Source: Phycisphaeraceae bacterium
Lineage (GTDB): Bacteria > Planctomycetota > Phycisphaerae > Phycisphaerales > UBA1924
Direction: 5' to 3'
Assembly (NCBI GenBank): GCA_019636845.1
Contig: JAHBWV010000001.1
Location: forward strand, 3,348,001-3,412,000
Length of the DNA stretch: 64,000 nt
This document shows, piece by piece, positions 41,961-49,866 of this stretch (position 1 is the stretch's first letter; every line of letters starts with the position of its first letter). A model generated the notes under the pieces. The model was given only the letters and a program-made list of their open reading frames with translations, was not told the DNA's origin and ran no database searches. The translations under genes and the position numbers were made by a program.

Positions 41961-42281
41961 TCACCGTCCGGGGAGGAGGGCCGAGTCGCGTGCGAAACTG
42001 CGGTAGCCGAGCCCTTCGAGCGCACTCTTGCCGTCGTTCCAGCGGAGCGCGACGGCTTCCTGGTTGACGCTGTCGATGACGTAGATCGCGCTGCCGCTGC
42101 CGGTGCGGGGCTTGCCCGCGAGCATCGTGTATGTGCCGCGGGCGCGAGAGGCCGGCGCGCCGGAGAGGGAGGGCTGTGCGGCGACCGGCTCGGGAATCAC
42201 GAGCAAGGCGGCGAGGACGAGCCCGAGCGCGGCGTTGAGCGCGACGAGGCGGAGCAGACGTCGGGAGGAGGAAGGGGGCAT
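41961..42281 (-). CDS. Small exported protein (106 aa)
   Basis: ATG 42281 is preferred, with GGAG 6 bases upstream. Signal peptide or anchor LVALNAALGLVLAALLVIPE ending PVAAQ. The mature part has GTYTMLAGKPRTGSGSAIYV, IDSVNQEAVALRWNDGKSAL and GLGYRSFARD. Similar in length and layout to the protein encoded at 41583. Function unknown. Confidence 0.6.
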   Translation of the reverse strand: MPPSSSRRLLRLVALNAALGLVLAALLVIPEPVAAQPSLSGAPASRARGTYTMLAGKPRTGSGSAIYVIDSVNQEAVALRWNDGKSALEGLGYRSFARDSALLPGR

Positions 42282-42360
42282 CGATGGCTCCAGTGGTGCG
42301 CACGCACGAGGGGCGACGGGCACAGGAGACGGCCTGACGCCTGTCTGCGTCCCAGAGGGA

Positions 42361-42603
42361 TCAGTCCTGGTGTCCGCGTTTGCTGGGGATGCAGTTGGCA
42401 CCGACCGCTGCGGCGACGAGCAAGGCCAGGAGGAAGTACGAGCGGATCGTCGGGGGATCGTCCTGCTTGGCAGGTGAGGGGGGGCGGACGGTGGTCAGGT
42501 CGATGCCGGTGTCTCTGCGCGGCTGGGCCTCGGCGAGGGGCGCGCTGAGGGCGATGGTGCATGCCGCGAGAAGGATGGTGAGGGCTCGGCGTGTCTGTCG
42601 CAT
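42361..42603 (-). CDS. Small exported protein with C-terminal membrane segment (80 aa)
   Basis: Signal peptide ALTILLAACTIALSAPLAEA, a short polar region, then helix YFLLALLVAAAVGANCIP and a basic end. First of three small envelope genes on the minus strand (gaps 79 and 39 bases). Not recognised. Confidence 0.55.
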   Translation of the reverse strand: MRQTRRALTILLAACTIALSAPLAEAQPRRDTGIDLTTVRPPSPAKQDDPPTIRSYFLLALLVAAAVGANCIPSKRGHQD

Positions 42604-42664
42604 AGTGATTGGATTGTACGTCCGAAGCCGGACTTGCGTTCCATGAAAGGGCGCGGGACGAGTC

Positions 42665-42852
42665 TCAAGCCCCTATCGGCTCCATGGCGGCGAACGGGGC
42701 GGGGTCGCACCGCCCCGACACGCCGGCGGAGCGCAGGAAGGGGTGGGAGATGGTCTCGAAGTCTCGTGCCGAGAGATCGACCGTGCCCCACTTGGGGCTG
42801 CGCGGCCTCATGCGCGAGGCGTACTCGTCGGCATCGATGCAGCGCAGGGCGT
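42665..42852. repeat. 188-bp direct repeat, copy A (detached 3' end of the nuclease-like gene)
   Basis: Identical to 43572-43759 (offset 907) except three substitutions, no indels. It corresponds to the last 62 codons plus stop of the gene encoded at 43572-44165. The copy has no start of its own. The right-hand break falls at CAGGGCGT. The left-hand end begins at the stop codon. Confidence 0.95.
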
Positions 42853-42874
42853 TCCCAGTCACTCGGGTTCGCTT

Positions 42875-43510
42875 TCAAGCCCGTCTGCGACGAAGCATCG
42901 CAGCACTTGCCAAGATCACAACACATGTAGCAGGAGCAGGTATGGGTCGCATGCCAGTCACTTCGATAATCAGATCGGCATGGTCGCCACCGTCGCCGTG
43001 CCAGTCCTCCCATCCCATAATGAATGTTCCGGGGACCGGCGTTGGGAATGTCCAGACATAATCCTGTCCCGGTCCACCGCCGTAACTGGGCTCCGTTGGG
43101 CCATTCAGATAGGGCTCGGTCACACGGATAAACGAGAAGATCGAGGTATTCATAAAGAAGCCAAAGGTCGTGTTGGCGACGAGACCACTCAGATCGACGG
43201 AAGCGCCTGGCAAGTAGCCAAGCATTGGCCTCGCCGGAAAGAGCTGCACGCGATTATTCGCAACACCGGGATCAAGGTAAAGCCCAAATCCATTCCGTTC
43301 TGCGGTGAAAGAGCCGATGAAAGAGTATCGTGGTTCAGCTCCGGCCTTCCACAAGTGATCGTCCGAAATGCGGATCGCCAGAAGATCACTGCTTGAAAGC
43401 GCAGTGCCATAGCGCGCGTTGTAGGAGCTTCTGAACTCTTCTGAAATTGGGGACGAAGCCGCAGCAGAATGCGCAACAATACATCCAGCAACAATGAACC
43501 TAAGCATCAT
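42875..43510 (-). CDS. PEP-CTERM-like exported protein inserted between 188-bp repeats
   Basis: AGGGAG before ATG 43510. 211 residues, signal peptide FIVAGCIVAHSAAA. The C-terminus has the PEP-CTERM layout: short proline motif PIPAP, hydrophobic TCVVILASAAMLR, then RRRRA, so the protein is probably processed by the exosortase system. The mature domain (YSFIGSFTAERNGFGLYLDP, GFFMNTSIFSFIRVTEPYLN, FIMGWEDWHGDGGDHADLII) resembles the DUF4114-like calcium-type fold (WEDxxxGDxDxxD). GC content is near 52% on a line I counted (43141-43200), clearly below the neighbours, so it was imported. It lies within a 907-bp unit bounded by the direct repeats. Confidence 0.75.
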   Translation of the reverse strand: MMLRFIVAGCIVAHSAAASSPISEEFRSSYNARYGTALSSSDLLAIRISDDHLWKAGAEPRYSFIGSFTAERNGFGLYLDPGVANNRVQLFPARPMLGYLPGASVDLSGLVANTTFGFFMNTSIFSFIRVTEPYLNGPTEPSYGGGPGQDYVWTFPTPVPGTFIMGWEDWHGDGGDHADLIIEVTGMRPIPAPATCVVILASAAMLRRRRA

Positions 43511-43571
43511 GTTCTCTCCCTAGTGAAGTGGATCCTATGTAGCCCTAAACTAGGGTTGATTCTGCGTGGTG

Positions 43572-43759
43572 TCAAGCCCCGATCGGCTCCATGGCGGCGA
43601 ACGGGGCGGGGTCGCACCGCCCCGACACGCCGGCGGAGCGCAGGAAGGGGTGGGAGATGGTCTCGAAGTCTCGTGCCGAGAGATCGACCGTGCCCCACTT
43701 GGGGCTGCGCGGCCTCATGCGTGAGGCGTACTCGTCGGCATCGATGCAACGCAGGGCGT
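43572..43759. repeat. 188-bp direct repeat, copy B (3' end of intact nuclease-like gene)
   Basis: Partner of 42665-42852. Here the repeat is the authentic 3' end of the gene continuing to 44165. A short palindrome CCCTAAACTAGGG (43543-43555) lies just outside, in the promoter region of the inserted gene. Confidence 0.95.
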
Positions 43760-44165
43760 AGAAGCGACCCTTGTGACTGAAGGTCTCGTGGAAGAGGGCG
43801 TCTGGGGGTTGCTCTTCGCACCAATAGACGAAGAGAAGCACGGCCCGGAAGCCGCTCCCGAAGAGGGTTGCCCAGGTGCGGAGCGAATCGACATCGTCGC
43901 GCGTGGCCCAGCACTCCAGCCGCGGGCGGGCTCGCGCGGAGCCGGCACGCGCGATGCGTCGTCCTTTCACCTCGATCAGCAGGTTCTCCGACGCGCCATA
44001 GACGACGAAGTCGAAGGCCTTGAGCGCGGGGCCTTCGGCGATGCGGAGGGGTGTGATCTGAGGGAGGATGGCGCGGCGGGCCTCATCCACCGAGATGTAC
44101 GGGATGCGGTGCTCCCGGAGGTAGGACTCGAGCGCGACCTCGTAGTGGTGGCGACGCTGGGCCAT
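43572..44165 (-). CDS. Conserved protein with nuclease-like (PD-(D/E)XK-type) core
   Basis: 197 residues opening RRHHYEVALESYLREHRIPY, an HYExALExYLR signature I know from planctomycetes. KAFDFVVYGASENLLIEVKG has the D...ExK spacing of PD-(D/E)XK nucleases. RLECWATRDDVDSLRTWATL, FVYWCEEQPPDALFHETF and RFYALRCIDADEYASRMRPR follow. The substrate is unknown and the nuclease role is inferred from the motif. Its last 188 bp are duplicated at 42665. Confidence 0.7.
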   Translation of the reverse strand: MAQRRHHYEVALESYLREHRIPYISVDEARRAILPQITPLRIAEGPALKAFDFVVYGASENLLIEVKGRRIARAGSARARPRLECWATRDDVDSLRTWATLFGSGFRAVLLFVYWCEEQPPDALFHETFSHKGRFYALRCIDADEYASRMRPRSPKWGTVDLSARDFETISHPFLRSAGVSGRCDPAPFAAMEPIGA

Positions 44166-44186
44166 GCGTGGATCATACTGAGAATG

Positions 44187-44217
44187 AAGAAGGCCCGGCG
44201 CGGGGCCGGGCCTTCTT
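44187..44217 (-). terminator. Strong intrinsic terminator between the PEP-CTERM and nuclease-like genes
   Basis: AAGAAGGCCCGGC, 5-base loop, GCCGGGCCTTCTT: a 13-bp perfect stem whose A/T arms give a U-rich end in either direction. It lies 24 bases past the stop at 44241. Confidence 0.9.
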
Positions 44218-44240
44218 GAAGACGTGGAAGAGTGCTGCGA

Positions 44241-45068
44241 TCAGCGGCGGCGACGGCCGGCGACCAGGCCGCCGAGGCCGATCAGGGCCAGCGTCGCGGG
44301 GGACGGGATGGCCAGGCCGACGGAGCCGGAGGAGTTCGCGACGGAGACGAGCATGTTGAACTGCCCGTTGTTCTTGTTGAAGTAGCCGAACTCCCATGCG
44401 CCGGAGACGACGTTCTCGATGGCGGCGTAGAGCGTGCCGGTGTTCGGGTCGATCGCGAGGTCGTTGTTGTCGAAGTCGAAGCTATTGACGCCGACGAGCG
44501 TCGCCGAGCCGCCGATCGACCAGTTCCACAGCTTGTCCGCACCGGGGTCGGTGAGGTAGAAGGAGTCTGAGGAGGCGTCGTAGGCGAGGCCACCCGCAGC
44601 GACCGCGGCGATCGCGATGCCGGTGTCGTAGGTGTTGGTCACGTTGAAGGAGGTGTCGAACTCGACGACTTCAAGGTTGGAGCCGGAGCCGCCGACGTTG
44701 CGGACGCCGTAGATCTTGCCGTTACCGACGGTGAGGTCGGAGACGGGGCGGCTGTTGATGGTGGCGATCTGCACCAGGTTGGGAACGCCGGAGAAGGCGT
44801 TGTCCACGCGGTAGACGGCCTGAGAGGTGCCGCCGGAGGTGAAGTCGTCGACGCCGATCACGGAGCCGAACCCGGCATTGGCGTGGGCGAAGCCGCCGCT
44901 GGACCAGAGCGTCTCAAGGCCGCGGATCTCAGCCGAGAGCAGGTGCGTCGCGTTGAGCGAGCTGCTGTTGCCCTGGTATCCGGTGTTATCGGCGGTACCA
45001 AAGAAGTCGACCGCGCAGGCGGAACCCGCGAGTGCGGCGACGGAAAGAACGCTGATGATCTTCTTCAT
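44241..45068 (-). CDS. PEP-CTERM exported protein
   Basis: 275 residues, CTGGAGG before ATG 45068. Signal peptide IISVLSVAALAGSACA. The mature part is a repetitive beta structure (GNGKIYGVRNVGGSGSNLEV, YDASSDSFYLTDPGADKLWN, DPNTGTLYAAIENVVSGAWE) resembling propeller blades. The C-terminus has IPSPATLALIGLGGLVAGRRRR: proline motif, hydrophobic helix and Arg cluster, the PEP-CTERM sorting signal cut by an exosortase. The exosortase is not in this window. Confidence 0.88.
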   Translation of the reverse strand: MKKIISVLSVAALAGSACAVDFFGTADNTGYQGNSSSLNATHLLSAEIRGLETLWSSGGFAHANAGFGSVIGVDDFTSGGTSQAVYRVDNAFSGVPNLVQIATINSRPVSDLTVGNGKIYGVRNVGGSGSNLEVVEFDTSFNVTNTYDTGIAIAAVAAGGLAYDASSDSFYLTDPGADKLWNWSIGGSATLVGVNSFDFDNNDLAIDPNTGTLYAAIENVVSGAWEFGYFNKNNGQFNMLVSVANSSGSVGLAIPSPATLALIGLGGLVAGRRRR

Positions 45069-45401
45069 GCCCTACCTCCAGAAACAGAGTCGTGAATCGG
45101 TCGAGAGAGACACGCATCGCTCACCGACGCGCGCCGATACATCAGATATACCCCACGAAGTCCCAAAAGACCACGCGAATCGGTGGGATCTTGCGGAATC
45201 CTCTCGGACCCGCAACAGAGAGCTCGCACATACACCTAACATCATACGCACATGCTCGCCTCACGCTACGCCGAGCCAGCGTCAGACTCTACGAAGGAGG
45301 CGGGACCGGCGATGCACCCGCGTGGTTCTTTCCGGTTGAGATCCTGATGAGTGTGTGCGGCACCGACTGAGCCCGCACGCTTTCCTACACTCTGGACCCT
45401 T
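45069..45401. other. 333-base divergent intergenic region
   Basis: Lies between the PEP-CTERM gene and nuoG. Base composition is lower in GC (for example around 45130-45260), as expected for two promoters. ATACATCAGATATACCCC near 45138 could be a -10 region. No ORF or RNA recognised. Confidence 0.3.
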
Positions 45402-47123
45402 ATGCCCCCCACCTCTCCCAAGATCACCATCAACGGCGTTGTCCGCGAGTTCAAGCCGGGTCAGATGATCCTTCAGGTCGCCAATGAGGGCGGCGTGGAC
45501 ATCCCCCAGTATTGCTACCACGACGGGCTGTCGATCGTCGCCTCGTGCCGCATCTGCCTGGCGGAGGTGTGGGCTCCGAATCCTCGCAACAACAACGCGC
45601 TTGAGCCGCTGATGGGCGGCAAGCTGATGCCGACCTGCCAGACGCCCTGCTCCGATGGGATGGTCGTCTACACCGATTCGCCCAAGTCTGTCGCCAACCA
45701 GAAGGCGGTGATGGAATACCTGCTGATCAACCACCCGCTGGACTGCCCCGTCTGCGACCAGGCGGGAGAGTGCACGCTCCAGGACTTCTCCTACGAGTAC
45801 GGGCGGGGCGTCTCGCGCTTCGAGGAGCAGAAGGTCAAGCAGCCGAAGAAGGACCTCGGGCCGCACGTCTATCTGTACTCGGATCGCTGCATCATGTGCA
45901 CGCGCTGCGTGCGCTTCACGCGCGAGGTTGCGGGCACGTCGGAGCTGCTGGTCACGGGGCGCGGCAACAAGGAGGAGATCGATGTCTTCCCCGGCATCGC
46001 GCTCGACAACGAGCTCTCGGCGAACGTGGTGGACCTCTGCCCGGTCGGCGCGCTCTTGGACAAGGACTTCCTCTTTGCCCAGCGGGTGTGGTTCCTCAAG
46101 AGCACGCCGAGCATCGACGGGATCACCGCGAGCGGCGACAACATCTTCGTCGAGCACAACGAGGGGAAGGTCTATCGGATCAAGCCCCGCACGAACGCGG
46201 CGGTGAACAAGTGGTGGATCACGGACGAGGTGCGGTACGGGTGGAAGCATGTGCAGTCGGATGCGCGTCTGCGTTCGCCGATGCGCCGGATGCACGGCGT
46301 GCTGGCCGAGAGCGATTACAGCCGCGCGTATGACGATGCGCTCGCGGGGATGGAGGGCGCGGTCCGCAACGGGAAGCGACTCCTCGTGATGGTGAGCCCG
46401 ATGCTCTCGTGCGAGGAGGCGTACCTGCTGGGCACGCTGGCGCGTTCGATCGATCCGAAGGCCGTGCTGGCCGTCGGACCGGTGCCGATGAAGGGTGAGG
46501 ACAAGACCTTCCCGGCGGGCGACGCCAATGGGTTCAGGATGTACGCTGAGAAGGCCCCCAACGCGCGGGGCGTGCGCCGCGTCCTTGAGGCCATCGCGAA
46601 CGGCGACGCGAGCGGGGGCGTGCAGACATATGAGGAAGCGCTCCGGACGCTCGGGCACGGGAGCGGCACGTCCGACATCGGCGCGGTGCTCCTCACCGGC
46701 AACTATCCGAGCGCGTGGGCGACGGACGAGCTCATCGACTCGCTCGGGGGCAAGTTCGTGACGCTGATCGACACGCTCGGTTCGTCGTTGGTGGACGCGG
46801 CGGCAGTCGTGCTCCCCGGCGCAACGTGGATGGAGAAGGCCGGCTCGTTCGAGAACGCACGCCACATGCTCCAGCACTTCGAGCAGGCGATCCCCGTGAT
46901 CGAGATGGCCAAGAGCGAGGGGCAGATCGCGATGGATCTGGCGGCTCATCTCCGGCACGATGGCAAGGGCGCGGGGAAGCGCGCCTCCGCGATGTACAAC
47001 GCAGCGGAGGTTCGGCGCGCGATGGCGGCATCGCACAGTACGCTCTCGGTCTTCATCACCGATGTCTCGGTGCCGGCGACGGGCTCGCTGGCGGAGGCGG
47101 ACATGCAGGTGGTGGAGTTGTAG
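45402..47123 (+). CDS. nuoG: NADH-quinone oxidoreductase subunit G (short form)
   Basis: ATG 45402 gives 573 residues. The N-terminal iron-sulfur module is complete: [2Fe-2S] Cys38, Cys49 and Cys52 with Cys79 or 83; His111-Cys115-Cys118-Cys124 in HPLDCPVCDQAGECTLQD; [4Fe-4S] Cys163, Cys166, Cys169 and Cys213 in CPVGAL. The molybdopterin-oxidoreductase-like C-terminal part is shorter than in E. coli NuoG. VVLPGATWMEKAGSFENARH is retained. No other nuo gene is adjacent. It presumably assembles with complex I subunits encoded elsewhere. Confidence 0.92.
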   Translation: MPPTSPKITINGVVREFKPGQMILQVANEGGVDIPQYCYHDGLSIVASCRICLAEVWAPNPRNNNALEPLMGGKLMPTCQTPCSDGMVVYTDSPKSVANQKAVMEYLLINHPLDCPVCDQAGECTLQDFSYEYGRGVSRFEEQKVKQPKKDLGPHVYLYSDRCIMCTRCVRFTREVAGTSELLVTGRGNKEEIDVFPGIALDNELSANVVDLCPVGALLDKDFLFAQRVWFLKSTPSIDGITASGDNIFVEHNEGKVYRIKPRTNAAVNKWWITDEVRYGWKHVQSDARLRSPMRRMHGVLAESDYSRAYDDALAGMEGAVRNGKRLLVMVSPMLSCEEAYLLGTLARSIDPKAVLAVGPVPMKGEDKTFPAGDANGFRMYAEKAPNARGVRRVLEAIANGDASGGVQTYEEALRTLGHGSGTSDIGAVLLTGNYPSAWATDELIDSLGGKFVTLIDTLGSSLVDAAAVVLPGATWMEKAGSFENARHMLQHFEQAIPVIEMAKSEGQIAMDLAAHLRHDGKGAGKRASAMYNAAEVRRAMAASHSTLSVFITDVSVPATGSLAEADMQVVEL

Positions 47124-47166
47124 TCAGGCCGCTCGCGACTCGCTCTCTCCAACTCACCGTGCCCTA

Positions 47167-47214
47167 CGCCCGCGAAGCGGGCGAGCGTTGGTTGCCAGAC
47201 GCGCCAGCGTCTGG
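47167..47214 (+). repeat. REP element 1
   Basis: Hairpin CGCCCGC-GAA-GCGGGCG (47167-47183), linker AGCGTTGGTTG, hairpin CCAGACGC-GCCA-GCGTCTGG (47195-47214). It lies 44 bases past the nuoG stop. Confidence 0.85.
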
Positions 47215-47253
47215 TGAGTGCCACACCCCCTCATCTTCTCTCTTGTTCTACCT

Positions 47254-47301
47254 CGCCCATGAAATGGGCGAGCGTTGGTTGCCAGACGCGCCAGCGTCTG
47301 G
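47254..47301 (+). repeat. REP element 2
   Basis: Hairpin CGCCCAT-GAA-ATGGGCG (47254-47270), linker AGCGTTGGTTG, hairpin CCAGACGC-GCCA-GCGTCTGG (47282-47301). Second stem and linker are identical to element 1. The first stem differs by compensating changes that keep pairing. It ends 13 bases before the 3' end of the RAYT gene. Confidence 0.85.
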
Positions 47302-47313
47302 TTCGCAAGCCTG

Positions 47314-47766
47314 CTACTCGAGCACATACCGCTCATCAAAGTCAATCTTGTGCTTTCGCAGCATCGCGATGAACTCTTCCTTGAAGCCCACTCGCTCGTG
47401 ATGTGCCTGCTGGTTCTTGATGTACTGCTCGACGTTCGCGACTGCCGAGCGGCTGACCGTGAACCCGCCGTACCCGCGCTGCCACGATGCCTCCTTCAGT
47501 TCAGCGAATGTCTCGTGTATCCAACGCGACGATCGCGCCTTGACCTCGCGAGCGAGCACGGCGGGCGCAAGGTCGGGTGAGAAGCGGACAAGCAGATGCG
47601 CGTGGTCCGGCATGCCGTTGCCTGCGAGAAGTTGCGAGTCGAGATCTCGGCAGATGCCGCCGATGTAGTCGTAGAGACGTCGGTGGATCTTCGGGCCGAT
47701 CCATGCCCGTCGCTCATGGGTGCCGAAAACCATGTGGTAATAGTTCTGCGTCCAGGATGATGGCAT
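47314..47766 (-). mobile_element. REP-associated tyrosine transposase (RAYT, Y1/IS200-like)
   Basis: 150 residues. The HUH motif is GMPDHAHLLVRFSP and the nucleophilic Tyr is in NVEQYIKNQQ. The N-terminus WTQNYYHMVFGTHERRAW and WQRGYGGFTVSRSA are typical of the TnpA_REP family, which nicks and moves REP palindromes as single strands but does not form ordinary insertion sequences. REP elements lie on both sides: two plus-oriented copies at its 3' side and one minus-oriented copy plus two half-elements at its 5' side. The catalytic residues look intact, so it may be active. Confidence 0.9.
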
Positions 47767-47790
47767 GCGCCGAGTCTACTGAGAGGGTGA

Positions 47791-47850
47791 GTGAATCGCC
47801 CGCCCATTCCATGGGCGGCGTGAATCACCCGCCCATTCCATGGGCGGCGG
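47791..47850. repeat. Two tandem 30-bp half-REP palindromes
   Basis: Unit TGAATC(G/A)CCCGCCCATTCC continuing ATGGGCGGCG, twice. Each has stem CCGCCCAT-TCC-ATGGGCGG (47799-47817 and 47829-47847). It is the first hairpin of the REP without the second. Located 24 bases upstream of the RAYT start. Confidence 0.8.
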
Positions 47851-47884
47851 AGTGGGGAGAGATTGGGAGAGGACTGGTCCCTGA

Positions 47885-47933
47885 CCAGACGCTGTCGCGT
47901 CTGGCAACCAACATCGGCCCGTTCCACGGGCCG
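47885..47933 (-). repeat. REP element 3 (opposite orientation)
   Basis: CCAGACGC-TGTC-GCGTCTGG (47885-47904), CAACCAACATC, CGGCCCGT-TCC-ACGGGCCG (47915-47933): the reverse complement of elements 1 and 2. The rest of the gap, 47934-48242, shows no gene. A T-rich run follows a GC stretch near 48020-48045. Confidence 0.85.
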
Positions 47934-48242
47934 CCAGCTCCGTGACTCATGCACCTCACTCCCACCTGTCTGTCAGTGACGTTCGTCGCGCGCCCAGAGA
48001 CTCCCACTCTCGAGTCGGGGGGGCCGGGCTTTTTCACTTTTTTGTGACTCGCGATCGCAACGGCTTACGCGGATCGCTGGCGGCGAGTCGTGGCCCGTGC
48101 GCGCCCGAGCCGCGTCGCGCGCCGGGGTGGTTGAGGGCGAGCGGGCTCGTGAGCGGGGCCTGTGAGACTCGGGGCCTCCGCCCGCTCCCCTCTTTCAAGC
48201 CATCCACTTCGTGTGTCACACACGATCAGATCGGAGCATGCC

Positions 48243-49736
48243 ATGCCAGCATCGATCCAGAAGCGCACGAGAGCACGCGGCGTCGAGCCGCCGACCGGTT
48301 CGTCGTCACGCGATGAGCACGCCTCGCGTCTCGGGCTTGATCCCGCGTTCATCGCGCACGTGATCGACGAGCACCGACGCACGACGGTGCCGCGGCTTGA
48401 GCGCCTCTGGGCCTATTACCGCAACGCGCTCTCGCCCCGCGCCGAGCCCTCGCACCCCGGTGCGTGCGCCGTCACGCGAGCCGGACGCTGGTACACGCTC
48501 GCGCAGGAGGTCGGCCTGCCCCAGCGGATCGTGGGAACGCCGGGGCATCTCGGCGACGATCGGGCCAGGGCCCGGCGCGAGGCGGTGATTGAGAACGACA
48601 TCGCGTGGCGCATCCACCTCATGATCGACTTCATGGCCGGCCGCCCCCTCACGATCGCGAGCATCGCGCGGGACGATGCGATCCGCACGCGCGTCGAGCG
48701 CGTGCTGAGCGCGATCTGGGAATCGTCCGGCGGCGTGACGCTTCTCCAAGACATGGCCCTGCTCGGTCACGTCTACGGACACGTCGATCTCGTGCTGCGG
48801 ATCGACGAGGGTGCGCTCCGCGAGATCGGCAACAGCGAGCGCGGGATCGACGAGAGCGCCTCTCTCGACCGCATCACCCGTGCGATCCGCATCGAGCTGA
48901 TCGAGCCCACGCGGGGCATCCCCATCACATCGCCCACGGACTATCGCGTGCTGGATGCCTATCTCATCCACGTCGAGCACGATGAGAACACGCTCGACAA
49001 GGAAGATTCTTCGCCATCCTCGCGCCGGCGGCACGCAACGCGGCGTCGCATCACGACGCTGGAGACCATGACGCCCGGGCGGCGCATCGTCGAGCAGGAC
49101 GGTGGCGTCGTGCTGGATGAGCGCTCGACGCTTCTGCCCGATGTCGTGCCCGTGGTCCATGTGCAGAACACATCACAGCCGTTCCGGTACACCGGCGTGT
49201 CGGAGGTTGAGCCGCTGATCCCGCTGCAGGACGAGCTGAACACGCGCCTGTCGGATCGCGCGTGCCGCGTGACCATGCAGTCATTCAACATGTACCTGGC
49301 CAAGGGGATCGAGGGATTCGATCGCGTGCCGGTCGGGCCGGGCCAGGTCTGGTCCACCGACAATCCGGACGCGGAGGTGACGGCCTTCGGCGGTGATGCG
49401 TCGAGTCCGTCGGAGGATGCGCACATCGAGCAGATCCGCGAGGCGATGGACAAGGCGTCGGCCGTGCCGCCGCTGGCCGGAGGCGTGGTGCGGGCGCGGA
49501 TCGGCAACCTGTCGAGCGCGAACGCGCTGCGCATCACACTGATGTCCCTGCTGGCGAAGACCGCGCGGAAGCGGCTTGCCTACGGGCGCGGCATCGCGGA
49601 GTTGAACACACTGATCCTCCGCGCGCTCGACAGCGCGGGCGTGCTGCGCACCAGCGAGGGCGGGCGCGCGACGGAGATCCGCTGGGAGGATCCGCTGATA
49701 GAGATCGCGGAAGGCAATGACAGAGTGACGCAGTGA
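48243..49736 (+). CDS. Phage portal protein (SPP1 gp6-like)
   Basis: ATG 48243 has GGAG 8 bases upstream. 497 residues. The family pattern of dodecameric portal proteins is visible: HVIDEHRRTTVPRLERLWAY, YRNALSP, RIVGTPGHLGDDRARARREA, VIENDIAWRIHLMIDFMAGR, VPVVHVQNTSQPF, SGVSEVEPLIPLQDELNTRL-type region, and GNLSSANALRITLMSLLAKT. It would form the DNA entry ring of a capsid. First gene of the phage block. The expected terminase large subunit is not seen upstream (RAYT and nuoG are there). GC content and codon use match the chromosome, suggesting long residence. Confidence 0.82.
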   Translation: MPASIQKRTRARGVEPPTGSSSRDEHASRLGLDPAFIAHVIDEHRRTTVPRLERLWAYYRNALSPRAEPSHPGACAVTRAGRWYTLAQEVGLPQRIVGTPGHLGDDRARARREAVIENDIAWRIHLMIDFMAGRPLTIASIARDDAIRTRVERVLSAIWESSGGVTLLQDMALLGHVYGHVDLVLRIDEGALREIGNSERGIDESASLDRITRAIRIELIEPTRGIPITSPTDYRVLDAYLIHVEHDENTLDKEDSSPSSRRRHATRRRITTLETMTPGRRIVEQDGGVVLDERSTLLPDVVPVVHVQNTSQPFRYTGVSEVEPLIPLQDELNTRLSDRACRVTMQSFNMYLAKGIEGFDRVPVGPGQVWSTDNPDAEVTAFGGDASSPSEDAHIEQIREAMDKASAVPPLAGGVVRARIGNLSSANALRITLMSLLAKTARKRLAYGRGIAELNTLILRALDSAGVLRTSEGGRATEIRWEDPLIEIAEGNDRVTQ

Positions 49737-49775
49737 CAGAGTGACAGAGTCATGAAGTCATGGAGTCATGATGTC
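49718..49775. repeat. Short degenerate direct repeats in spacer
   Basis: Overlapping words CAGAGTGACAGAGTCATG, GAAGTCATGGAGTCATGATG: AGTGAC and AGTCATG recur every 9-10 bases across the end of the portal gene and the spacer. A second set, GCCATGTGG/GCCATCTGG, follows near 49827-49852. Confidence 0.7.
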
Positions 49776-49866
49776 ACAGCACCCGGCTCTCTTGATTCGC
49801 GCCGTTCGCTTTCTCCCACAGTCTGCCATGTGGCGCTTTGCCATCTGGCCATTTGAAAGGACGCCA

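Noticed and set aside
42665..42862. 65-codon frame over the detached 188-bp repeat as a gene
   Set aside because: It is only the copied 3' end of the nuclease-like gene with a chance ATG in the junction.
45282..47036. 584-codon open frame on the minus strand
   Set aside because: Antisense to nuoG, whose Fe-S ligands are complete. The product is Arg/His/Val-rich without motifs.
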